Assembly (NCBI GenBank): GCA_944385425.1
Contig: CALWXD010000047.1
Location: forward strand, 1-58,317
Direction of reading: 5' to 3'
From: an uncultured Oscillospiraceae bacterium
GTDB lineage: Bacteria > Bacillota > Clostridia > Oscillospirales > Oscillospiraceae
Length of the DNA: 58,317 nucleotides
The notes under the pieces are model-generated. The model made no database searches, was not told where the DNA came from, and saw nothing but the letters and a program-made list of their open reading frames with translations. A program made the translations under genes and the position numbers. Below, one piece after another: positions 7,927 to 14,478 of the stretch (position 1 is its first letter; each line of letters begins with the position of its first letter).

Positions 7927-8721
7927 ATGGCGATCTTGGACGTACAGCACATTGAGAAACACTTCGGCCCCACCAAGGTTCTGGAGGACATCAGCTTTTC
8001 CCTGGAGAAGGGGCAGGCCCTGGCCATCATCGGCTCCTCCGGCAGCGGCAAGACTACCCTGCTGCGCTGTCTCAATTTCCTGGAAAGACCGGACCACGGC
8101 ACCATCTCCGTAGGCGGGAACCTCATCTTTGATGCGGAGGATCCCGCTACCCAGAAGGAGGGCGAGGTGCGGAAAAAGCGCCTCCACTTCGGCATGGTGT
8201 TCCAGTCCTTTAACCTCTTCCCCCAGTACACGGCGCTGAAAAATGTCACCCTGGCCAAGGAGCTTTTGAGCCAGGAGCGGCCGGATTTTAAGGAGAAAAA
8301 GCGGCAGATCCTGGAGGAGATCCGAGAGGAGGGGGAGGTCCTTTTGTCCCGGATGGGCCTCTCCGACCGGGCGGGGCACTACCCCAGCCAGCTCTCCGGC
8401 GGCCAGCAGCAGCGGGTGGCCATTGCCCGGGCCCTGGCGCTGCATCCGGACATCCTCTGCTTTGACGAGCCCACCAGCGCGCTGGACCCGGAGCTCACCG
8501 GTGAGGTGCTGAAGGTGATCCGGTCCCTGGCGGAGCAGAAGACCACCATGATCATCGTCACCCACGAGATGGCCTTTGCCAGGGATGTGGCGGACGACGT
8601 GATCTTTATGGACGGCGGCGTGATCGTGGAGCAGGGGCCCGCCCGGCAGGTGATCGAGCATCCCCGGGAGGAGCGGACCCGCCAGTTCCTCGCCCGCTAC
8701 GCGGAAAACGGCGGCGCCTAA
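7927..8721 (+). CDS. Amino acid ABC transporter ATP-binding protein
   Basis: A 264-aa ABC ATPase of the polar amino acid uptake family. Walker A is GSSGSGKTT (about residues 37-45), Q-loop GMVFQSFNLFPQYTALKN, signature LSGGQQQRVAIARAL, Walker B ILCFDEPTSALDPEL and H-loop TMIIVTHEM. There is a short charged insert (KEGEVRKKR and DFKEKKRQILEEIREEG) relative to shorter homologues. ATG 7927 has AGGAGG 7 nt upstream, which directly follows the permease stop, so translation is coupled. It forms the cytoplasmic motor of the importer with the two genes before it. Confidence 0.95.
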   Translation: MAILDVQHIEKHFGPTKVLEDISFSLEKGQALAIIGSSGSGKTTLLRCLNFLERPDHGTISVGGNLIFDAEDPATQKEGEVRKKRLHFGMVFQSFNLFPQYTALKNVTLAKELLSQERPDFKEKKRQILEEIREEGEVLLSRMGLSDRAGHYPSQLSGGQQQRVAIARALALHPDILCFDEPTSALDPELTGEVLKVIRSLAEQKTTMIIVTHEMAFARDVADDVIFMDGGVIVEQGPARQVIEHPREERTRQFLARYAENGGA

Positions 8722-8766
8722 CAGCAGCCCCCGGCTATGCCGGGGGATTCCAGTCTGCGGAAAGAC

Positions 8767-8816
8767 GGCGCCCCCGCGGCAGAACATCTGCTGCGGGGGC
8801 GCCGCTGTTTTTTCTC
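8767..8816. terminator. Strong terminator, convergent ABC operon / sipL
   Basis: A 17-bp stem (GGCGCCCCCGCGGCAGA, loop ACA, one G-U pair) is followed by GCTGTTTTTT on the plus strand. A smaller stem (CCCCCGGC/GCCGGGGG) lies at 8728-8746. The minus-strand gene ends at 8819, so this hairpin probably acts in both directions. Confidence 0.85.
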
Positions 8817-8818
8817 CG

Positions 8819-10360
8819 CTAGGCCCTCCGCCGGGGGATCAGCAGCAGGCGGTCCGCCGGGATGGACGCCTCGCTCTCCAGCTCGTTGGCGGACAGGATA
8901 TCCTCCCGGGTGGTGTGGTACTGCTTGGCAATATCCCACAGCCGCGTCCCGCCGCCGAACTTCTTGAGGACGATGGAGGCAGCCCGCTCCCCCTCCCCCG
9001 CCGGCTCCTCCAGCGTCCCACTGCTGATATAGGTCCGCTGGCTGCGGATGCCGGTGTCGATGGTAAACTCCGGGGTGAACCGCACCTCGATCCCCTCCGG
9101 CGTGGGGCTGGCCGCCACCTCCCCCGGGCAGCAGACCTGGATCGCGGGGTCGCTGCCGTCGCTGACATCCAGCTCGCCCCGCAGCTGGATGTCCTTTTCC
9201 GCCAGGAGGAGGGCGTCGTTTTCGTCCAGGTACAGCACCCGGATCCCCACCGGCGTCACCGCCATGGCACCCTCGTCCCCCCGCTGGAGGGAGCAGGCGC
9301 CGCAGCGGATGGAGGCGTCCACCACCTGTTTCACCGCCACGCCGGTCTCCACCACCTCCCGCATGTTCTGCTTTTTGCTGTAGGTGCGGCCCTGCTCCAG
9401 GACGGGCAGGGTCTTCCGCTCCAGCTTTGCCTCCTTTGTGATGCTGTAGAGGTCGGAGAGGAAGTGCAGCTGCCGCTTTTCCAGCACCTCGATCTGGGAG
9501 CGGATGTGCAGGGACATGGTGACGGTATGGCCGTCCTCCCGGTCATTTTCCGAGCCGATCTGGTACTCAAAGCCGGTCAGCGCATAGCGCACCCTGGCAA
9601 ACCCGGTCTCCTCCGGCACGGCGGTCTCCACAATCTGGGAGAACAGGTACTCCTGGGAGAGGGTCCCCAGCTCCCCCGCCTCATCCAGGTACAGAATCTC
9701 CCCCCGGACGATCCCCTTCATCACCAGCTTATTGCCGATGATTTTTGTCTCCGAGGGGGCGATGGCCGTGCGGGTATCCAGGATCTCCCGGATGGCCCGC
9801 CGACTGGCGGAGAGGCTCATCTCCTCCACATAGGAGAATTCCCGCTCCAGCGCGTCGGCAATCACGGTGGTCTCCACCGTCTCCTCCAGAAGCTGCAGCC
9901 CCTCCCCCTCCTGCGTCGCGGCGGTGCACAGCTGGACGCTGCGCTCTTGATAGACGGTCAGGTACAGCGCAAGGTCCGCCCGAATGAGGAGCTTGCGGGG
10001 ATTTAGGAGCCTGGCGTCGATGCTTCGCAGCTCCGCCAGCACGCCGTAGCGGTCCCCCGCCGTCAGCTCCCGGGCCTCGCAGTAGTTGTGGAAGGGGATG
10101 GACAGGTGGACGGCCCCCGCCTCCCGCCCCTGGTCGGGGACAAACAGCACCGTGGCTTTGATGACGCCGCTTACCTCCACGCGGCCATCCGGCGTCACGT
10201 CCTTGCTATGTACCAGCACCGCACCGCTGGCCGACACAATCCGCCCTACATCGGCGCAGGAATCCGGCACAATGGCCTCTTGCGTGGTTTCAAACGACGT
10301 GGGGCTTTCCGCCGCCGCCTCGTAGCAGAGATAGGTCTCCCTTTTCAAATTCAGTTCCAT
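8819..10360 (-). CDS. sipL: SipL-type spore coat morphogenetic protein (DUF3794/SPOCS + LysM)
   Basis: A 513-aa protein with DUF3794/SPOCS repeats (N-terminal: PTSFETTQEAIVPDSCADV; further repeats after about residues 170 and 320) and a C-terminal LysM domain in the last about 50 residues (GGGTRLWDIAKQYHTTREDILSANEL). This is the architecture and near-exact length of C. difficile SipL (CD3567), which binds SpoIVA through its LysM domain and plays the SpoVID role in encasing the forespore. ATG 10360 is preceded by GGGAGG with 5-nt spacing; the open frame extends 11 codons further without support. It lies 55 bp after spoVM in the same orientation, so the two are likely co-transcribed in the mother cell. 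Confidence 0.85.
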   Translation of the reverse strand: MELNLKRETYLCYEAAAESPTSFETTQEAIVPDSCADVGRIVSASGAVLVHSKDVTPDGRVEVSGVIKATVLFVPDQGREAGAVHLSIPFHNYCEARELTAGDRYGVLAELRSIDARLLNPRKLLIRADLALYLTVYQERSVQLCTAATQEGEGLQLLEETVETTVIADALEREFSYVEEMSLSASRRAIREILDTRTAIAPSETKIIGNKLVMKGIVRGEILYLDEAGELGTLSQEYLFSQIVETAVPEETGFARVRYALTGFEYQIGSENDREDGHTVTMSLHIRSQIEVLEKRQLHFLSDLYSITKEAKLERKTLPVLEQGRTYSKKQNMREVVETGVAVKQVVDASIRCGACSLQRGDEGAMAVTPVGIRVLYLDENDALLLAEKDIQLRGELDVSDGSDPAIQVCCPGEVAASPTPEGIEVRFTPEFTIDTGIRSQRTYISSGTLEEPAGEGERAASIVLKKFGGGTRLWDIAKQYHTTREDILSANELESEASIPADRLLLIPRRRA

Positions 10361-10415
10361 GTCAGCCTCCCATGACGGTTTCCTCACCGCCATTGTATGT
10401 GGGGAGGTACAACCT

Positions 10416-10490
10416 TCATACCTGGATCTTAAAGATTTTACGCAAAAGCGTCCCCACCAGTTTCGGCGGCTTGACGATGACGATCTTCAT
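10416..10490 (-). CDS. spoVM: SpoVM, 24-aa curvature-sensing sporulation peptide
   Basis: A 24-codon frame beginning MKIVIVKPPKLV, preceded by GGAGGG 6 nt from the ATG (10490). The pattern matches SpoVM (Bacillus: MKFYTIKLPKFLGG...): short beta-like N-terminus, Lys-Pro-Pro/Leu-Pro-Lys with the critical Pro9, then an amphipathic helix rich in Leu/Ile with Arg/Lys on one face. SpoVM inserts in the convex outer forespore membrane and anchors SpoIVA. Its position between a small membrane protein (13-bp gap) and the SipL-like gene, with spoIVA 4.5 kb away, supports the call. It is shorter than usual gene-finder limits. Confidence 0.85.
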   Translation of the reverse strand: MKIVIVKPPKLVGTLLRKIFKIQV

Positions 10491-10503
10491 ACCCTACCCT
10501 CCT

Positions 10504-10656
10504 CTATCTTCTCCGCATACACGCCCACCCGCAAGCGATGAGCAGGAACGAGATGAGAAAGAGCAGCGCGCCCGCCGGAAAGATGGCCGCGATGAGAATC
10601 CCCAGGCCCAGCGTCAGCGCGAAGAGGCCCAGGAAACGGCAGCTGTTGCGCCCCAT
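10504..10656 (-). CDS. 50-aa two-helix membrane protein preceding spoVM
   Basis: The frame begins MGRNSCRFLGLFALTLGLGI and ends CGWACMRRR. Two hydrophobic stretches (about residues 8-26 and 28-44) are split by FPAG, and the ends are basic, which predicts a hairpin membrane protein with both ends in the cytoplasm. GGGGG lies 10 nt before ATG 10656. Thirteen bp separate it from spoVM, so both are likely on one message with sipL. I do not recognise a named family; similar short proteins with a CRFLGL-type start seem familiar from related clostridia but I cannot verify it. The context suggests a role at the forespore membrane. Confidence 0.75.
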   Translation of the reverse strand: MGRNSCRFLGLFALTLGLGILIAAIFPAGALLFLISFLLIACGWACMRRR

Positions 10657-10691
10657 GTGCGGTACGCCCCCTTTCCAATCGTTTCACTACC

Positions 10692-10697
10692 AGTATA
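10692..10697 (-). promoter_or_regulatory. Possible -10 element for the spoVM-sipL cassette
   Basis: Minus strand GATATACT, about 36 bp before the 50-aa gene. It could be read as a sigma-A TATACT or as a sigma-E-like -10, but no convincing -35 is present at either spacing. The rest of the 10657-10804 gap shows nothing else. Confidence 0.3.
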
Positions 10698-10804
10698 TCC
10701 CCCGCCCAGGCAGCTGGTGACTGGGCCGGCGTCCAAAGCTTCCCCCGGCGGCGCCCCGCCGCGCTTTCAACGCCGTCGGGCCCGGAGCCCTCGCCTCTCC
10801 CCAC

Positions 10805-10848
10805 AGGAAAAGGGGGATGGCCGGCCTTCTCCCGGCGCATCCCCCTTA
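10805..10848 (-). terminator. Terminator of the DivIVA-like gene
   Basis: Minus strand stem AAGGGGGATG / CATCCCCCTT (10838-10847 and 10810-10819) with an inner GC stem, followed by TTCC and a weak T content; 22 bp past the stop. Confidence 0.65.
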
Positions 10849-10869
10849 TGCTGGAACCGATCTGTCTCC

Positions 10870-11517
10870 TCAGTCTGTCTCCTTCCCGGCCGCCTCCTGC
10901 CGCAGCTCCCGCAGGATGCCGGACATCCGGTTAAACGCCAGCGGTAGCTGGCCCACGGCCACATCCATCCTCCGCAGCTCCCCTGTCACATGGCTGCTCG
11001 CCGTCTCAAAGGCGTGGAGCAGCTCCTGGTAGCGTTCGGAGAGGGCGGAAAGCTCCGCCTCCGTCGTCTGGCGGACCGCCAAGGCCCGCTCCTCCGCCTC
11101 CCGTACGATGGCGTCGGCCTGCGCCTGGGCCTCTTGTAGGATCTGGTCGGCCCGCTTGTGGGCGTCCAGCTCGATCTCCGCGATGTGCTGCTTGAGGCTG
11201 CCGTACTCCTGGGCCTGGGCCTCCAGCTCCTTCAGCGCCTCCGCCTGGTTTTTCAGCTGCTGCGTCTGGGTTTTCAGCGCGTCACGCTCCGCCGACACCG
11301 CGGCGAGAGACGCCTCCAGGCTGGCGGATGTCTCCGTGGCCAGGCGCAGCTCCTCCTCCAGCTGCTCCTTCCGGGCGGCCTTGCCCTGCAGCGCGTCCCG
11401 CTCCCGCTCCAGCGACGCGATTTTTTCCCCGCTCTCCCGGGCCGCGTTGGCGATATAGTCCATAACATCCTGGCGGTTAAAGCCGCCAAAAGCGGCGTTT
11501 CGAAAGGTCATCTCCAT
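10870..11517 (-). CDS. DivIVA-domain coiled-coil protein
   Basis: A 215-aa protein whose N-terminus FRNAAFGGFNRQDVMDYI is the lipid-binding DivIVA motif (GY/GF-x-x-x-DV). It is followed by a nearly continuous heptad coiled coil (about residues 30-150, rich in Leu/Ala/Glu/Gln) and a second short helical region. DivIVA proteins gather at curved membranes, cell poles and septa, and recruit partners; this one is probably a paralogue and need not be the cell-division DivIVA itself, which usually sits beside ylm genes. The start ATG 11517 has GGGAG 5 nt upstream; an in-frame ATG two codons later is an alternative. It has its own promoter at 11551-11579. Confidence 0.8.
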   Translation of the reverse strand: MEMTFRNAAFGGFNRQDVMDYIANAARESGEKIASLERERDALQGKAARKEQLEEELRLATETSASLEASLAAVSAERDALKTQTQQLKNQAEALKELEAQAQEYGSLKQHIAEIELDAHKRADQILQEAQAQADAIVREAEERALAVRQTTEAELSALSERYQELLHAFETASSHVTGELRRMDVAVGQLPLAFNRMSGILRELRQEAAGKETD

Positions 11518-11550
11518 GGCGTCTCCCTACTTTCTCTCACGATTGGGGAT

Positions 11551-11579
11551 AGTATACCATATTCCGCCCCGGTTTGCAA
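11551..11579 (-). promoter_or_regulatory. Sigma-A promoter of the DivIVA-like gene
   Basis: Minus strand TTGCAA - 17 bp - TATACT, 34 bp before the start codon. Confidence 0.7.
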
Positions 11580-11646
11580 CCGGGAGGGAGCGGAGAAGGA
11601 GGGCCCATAGCCGAATCAGCGGCGCGGCGGGCCGTACCGGAGGGAG

Positions 11647-11679
11647 GCAGGGGGAAGAGCGAAATGCTCTCCCCCCTGC
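11647..11679. repeat. GC hairpin after the 73-aa gene
   Basis: Arms GCAGGGGGAAGAGC / GCTCTCCCCCCTGC with loop GAAAT and one mismatch, 37 bp past the 73-aa gene stop. No T-tract follows on either strand, so it may only be a weak terminator. Confidence 0.45.
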
Positions 11680-11715
11680 CCTCTAAACGGGTATGAATTT
11701 TACGCAAAGCCTCGC

Positions 11716-11937
11716 TCAAATCTCGCTGAACGTGTAGCGGTGGCGCTGGGCTGCCTCGCAGACCACCTCAATGATGATGCTCCCATCCTTCTCAGAGACA
11801 GAAAATTCGGCGGACTTGTCGTCCTTGAAGATCGCGCGGACATAGGCCTCCGGATCCTCCACAGCCTTTTCCATGATCTCCTGGGTGTCCGGTGCGCAGG
11901 GGTTGTATACCTCTTTTACGATCTCATAGGTCTTCAT
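11716..11937 (-). CDS. Small conserved-type cytoplasmic protein (73 aa)
   Basis: The protein MKTYEIVKEVYNPCAPDTQE... is acidic, has no membrane segment or signal, and contains two Cys, in NPCAPD and EVVCEAAQ. The second half alternates charged and hydrophobic residues (DGSIIIEVVCEAAQRHRYTF) as in a small alpha/beta fold. An AAGGAGG site 8 nt before the ATG and a promoter at 11977-12005 support a real gene. I do not recognise a family and assign no function. It lies between tyrS and the DivIVA-like gene but appears to be transcribed alone. Confidence 0.75.
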   Translation of the reverse strand: MKTYEIVKEVYNPCAPDTQEIMEKAVEDPEAYVRAIFKDDKSAEFSVSEKDGSIIIEVVCEAAQRHRYTFSEI

Positions 11938-11976
11938 CTGAGCGCCTCCTTCACAAATTTGGGGATCTGCCCCTCT

Positions 11977-12005
11977 ATTCTACTGCAAAAGCGCCGCGGA
12001 TGCAA
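11977..12005 (-). promoter_or_regulatory. Sigma-A promoter of the 73-aa gene
   Basis: Minus strand TTGCAT - 17 bp - TAGAAT. It sits inside the loop and descending arm of the tyrS terminator. Confidence 0.55.
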
Positions 12006-12038
12006 GCCCCGCGCCAAACTCCGCCAGGGGCGCGGCGC
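11987..12038 (-). terminator. Probable tyrS terminator
   Basis: Minus strand GCGCCGCG (12038-12031) pairs with CGCGGCGC (11998-11991) followed by TTTTGC. The loop is 32 nt and holds further GC pairing. The upstream arm overlaps the stop codon. Confidence 0.5.
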
Positions 12039-13267
12039 TACTGGAGGACCGCCCGGTGGAAGACCTTCTTCCCCTTGCGGATGATGACGCCCTCGCCCCG
12101 GAAGGCCTCCGCCCCCCACTTCTGGTCGATGTCCGTCACCTTCACGTCATTGACCACAACGCCGCCCTGCTGGATGAGGCGCCTTGCCTCCCCCCGGGAG
12201 GGGGCCAGGCCGCAGGCTACCAACAGGCTGATGGCCCCGATCTGGCCGTTTTCATCAAAGTCCTTCTCCTGGAGGGTACTGGTGGGCATGTTCTCCTTGT
12301 TTCCGCCGCCGCCGAAGAGGGCGCGGGCGGACTCCTGGGCCTTCTCCGCCTCCTCCTTGCCGTGGACCAGGGCGGTGAGCTCATAGGCCAGGATCTCCTT
12401 GGCCCGGTTGAGCTGGCTCCCCTCCCAGCCGTCCATCTCGTCGATCTGCTCCAGGGGCAGGAAGGTCAGCATGCGGATGCACTTGAGGACGTCCGCGTCG
12501 TCGATGTTCCGCCAGTACTGGTAGAAGTCGTAGGGGGAGGTCTTGTTGGGGTCCAGCCACACCGCGCCGGCGGCGGTCTTGCCCATCTTCTTCCCCTCGC
12601 TGTTGAGGAGCAGGGTGATGGTCATGGCGTGGGCGTCCTTACCCAGCTTGCGGCGGATGAGCTCCGTGCCCCCCAGCATGTTGCTCCACTGGTCGTTGCC
12701 GCCAAACTGCATGTTGCAGCCGTAGTGCTGGAAGAGGTAATAGAAGTCGTAGGACTGCATGATCATGTAGTTGAACTCCAGGAAACTGAGGCCCTTCTCC
12801 ATGCGCTGCTTGTAGCACTCCGCCCGGAGCATGTTGTTCACGGAAAAGCAGGCGCCCACCTCTCGCAAAAGCTCGATATAGTTGAGGTCCATCAGCCAGT
12901 CGGCGTTGTTGACCATCTGGGCCTTGCCCTCGCCGAACTCGATGAACCGCTCCATCTGCTTTTTGAAGCAGGCGCAGTTGTGCGCGATCGTCTCCACCGT
13001 CATCATGGAGCGCATGTCCGTCCGGCCGGAGGGGTCCCCCACCATGCCGGTGCCGCCGCCGATGAGGGCGATGGGCTTGTTGCCCGCCATCTGCAGGCGT
13101 TTCATGAGGCACAGGGCCATGAAGTGGCCCACATGGAGGCTGTCCGCCGTGGGGTCAAAGCCGATATAGAAGGTGGCCTTCCCCTCGTCGATCATTTTAC
13201 GGATCTCTTCCTCATTGGTCACTTGAGCAATCAGCCCCCGGGCCACCAGCTCGTCATACAGTTTCAT
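12038..13267 (-). CDS. tyrS: Tyrosyl-tRNA synthetase
   Basis: A 409-aa class I synthetase charging tRNA-Tyr. The HIGH motif is HVGH (about residues 44-47, after YIGFDPTADSL), and KMSKS is KMGKT (GKKMGKTAAGAVWLD). QFGGNDQWSNMLGG is the tyrosine/tRNA acceptor region typical of TyrRS, and the last about 65 residues are an S4 RNA-binding domain (ACGLAPSRGEARRLIQQGGVVVN). ATG 13267 has AAAGGA 8 nt upstream; the 13 codons before it belong to the end of the upstream transporter. It overlaps that gene by 14 bp and is controlled by the Tyr T-box at 14174-14443. Confidence 0.97.
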   Translation of the reverse strand: MKLYDELVARGLIAQVTNEEEIRKMIDEGKATFYIGFDPTADSLHVGHFMALCLMKRLQMAGNKPIALIGGGTGMVGDPSGRTDMRSMMTVETIAHNCACFKKQMERFIEFGEGKAQMVNNADWLMDLNYIELLREVGACFSVNNMLRAECYKQRMEKGLSFLEFNYMIMQSYDFYYLFQHYGCNMQFGGNDQWSNMLGGTELIRRKLGKDAHAMTITLLLNSEGKKMGKTAAGAVWLDPNKTSPYDFYQYWRNIDDADVLKCIRMLTFLPLEQIDEMDGWEGSQLNRAKEILAYELTALVHGKEEAEKAQESARALFGGGGNKENMPTSTLQEKDFDENGQIGAISLLVACGLAPSRGEARRLIQQGGVVVNDVKVTDIDQKWGAEAFRGEGVIIRKGKKVFHRAVLQ

Positions 13268-14141
13268 CTCTCTCATCCTTTCCGATTTGATGGGATGCCC
13301 CGGCATCCTGTTTTACATGGTCCCGCCGTGACCTTAGGGCGTTGTAGCCGATGACGGAGCCGATCACAATCGCGGCCCCCACAATGGCCAAAGCCCCCAC
13401 GGACTCGCGGTAAAAGACAGCCACTAAAATGGGGTTGAGCACCGGCTCGATCCCGCTGACCAGGGCCGCCGTCACCGGCGGCGTGGTGCGAAGGCCGATG
13501 GTCAGCAGCACATAGGCGAGCCCCACCTGGAACGCCCCCAGGATCACCACGCTGAAGATGGCCATCGGGGAAAATTCCGTCTCCCGAACCAAAAAGGGCA
13601 GGCCGATTAGGGCGCTGCACACGTCCCCGAGGAAGACGGAGGAGATGGGGTCGCTGTCCGGCAGATCGTTCATGAGGAACACCCCGGCGTAGGTAAGGCC
13701 GGAGAGCAGCGCGATAATGTTCCCCGCCATGCCGCCCATCTCCAGGCTGTCCACAAAAAAGCAGACGATCCCCGCCAGCACCGCGGCGCAGGCGGCAAGG
13801 TCCAGGCGGGTGGGCCGTTTGCGCCAGAACAGGATCCCCAGAAGGATCACAAACACCGGCGCGGTAAACTGCAGCACAATGGCGTTGGCCGCGGTGGTGA
13901 GCTTGTTTGCCACAGCGTAGAGGGCGTTGGTGCCGCAGACGCTGACCGCCCCCAGGAGGACCCACCGGTTCAGCTTCAGCCGGTGGCGGCTGAGGACCAG
14001 GTATCCCCCCACCACCAGCAGCGCCACCAGGTTCCGCGCGCCGTTGATGGACAGGCCGTTCCACGGGATCACCTTGATGCAAAGTCCCCCGATGCTGTAG
14101 AGCGCCGCGGCACAGAAACACAGCAGCGGCCCCCGGTTCAC
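13254..14141 (-). CDS. EamA/DMT-family transporter under Tyr T-box control
   Basis: A 295-aa protein with about ten hydrophobic helices in two EamA repeats (first from CAAALYSIGGLCIKVIPW, second from NIIALLSGLTYAGVFLMNDL). The C-terminus is a basic soluble tail. Start GTG 14141; the Shine-Dalgarno is weak (AAGGGA, 11 nt). DMT proteins move amino acids, nucleotide sugars or other metabolites. The gene sits between a tyrosine-specific T-box and tyrS, overlapping tyrS by 14 bp, so it should be induced when tRNA-Tyr is uncharged. From that I infer a role in tyrosine, or an aromatic precursor, supply. Direction and substrate are not visible in sequence. Confidence 0.88.
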   Translation of the reverse strand: MNRGPLLCFCAAALYSIGGLCIKVIPWNGLSINGARNLVALLVVGGYLVLSRHRLKLNRWVLLGAVSVCGTNALYAVANKLTTAANAIVLQFTAPVFVILLGILFWRKRPTRLDLAACAAVLAGIVCFFVDSLEMGGMAGNIIALLSGLTYAGVFLMNDLPDSDPISSVFLGDVCSALIGLPFLVRETEFSPMAIFSVVILGAFQVGLAYVLLTIGLRTTPPVTAALVSGIEPVLNPILVAVFYRESVGALAIVGAAIVIGSVIGYNALRSRRDHVKQDAGASHQIGKDERDETV

Positions 14142-14173
14142 CGGAGCGGTAGTCCCTTTCTTTCCCTGGCGCA

Positions 14174-14443
14174 GAAAAAAACACCCCCTGTCCGTCTTGG
14201 ACAGAGGGCGTCAGAAACGCGGTACCACCTCTGGTTCGCCGCGCCCCTCGCGGGGCGGGCCTTGTGGAGTCCCCCATGAAAGGGACTCCCGCGCGGTATC
14301 GGGCGCACCCGGCGGAGCCTACTGCTGCAGTTGGTTCGGTCCGCTGCTCAGGGAGGTATTCACGCCCTCCCCTCTCCCCTTTCCACCGTCCAGGGGCTCT
14401 CTTGGCAGGGGTGGAGGCGCTACTGGTTCCCATCCTCGCGTCA
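14174..14443 (-). promoter_or_regulatory. T-box riboswitch, tyrosine specifier (UAC)
   Basis: Read on the minus strand from about 14443. Stem I carries an AGTAG-type element (GGAACCAGTAGCG) and AGAGAGCCCCTGGACGGTGG. The specifier is in GTGAATACCTC, codon TAC at 14358-14356. The T-box sequence AGGTGGTACCGCG is at 14230-14218, and a terminator (stem GCCCTCTGTCC / GGACAGGGGG then TTTTTTT) ends near 14174. Binding of uncharged tRNA-Tyr should favour the antiterminator and turn on the transporter-tyrS operon. Confidence 0.95.
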
Positions 14444-14449
14444 TGAGGG

Positions 14450-14478
14450 ATTATACCGGGAAATTCCCCGTTTGTCAA
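14450..14478 (-). promoter_or_regulatory. Consensus sigma-A promoter of the Tyr T-box operon
   Basis: Minus strand TTGACA - 17 bp - TATAAT, a perfect match in both hexamers. The -35 contains the stop codon of the upstream M28-family gene (14477-14475). Confidence 0.92.

Noticed and set aside
10487-10840. 117-codon minus-strand frame across the spoVM region
   Set aside because: Runs through a terminator and overlaps, in another frame, two better-supported small genes with Shine-Dalgarno sites.
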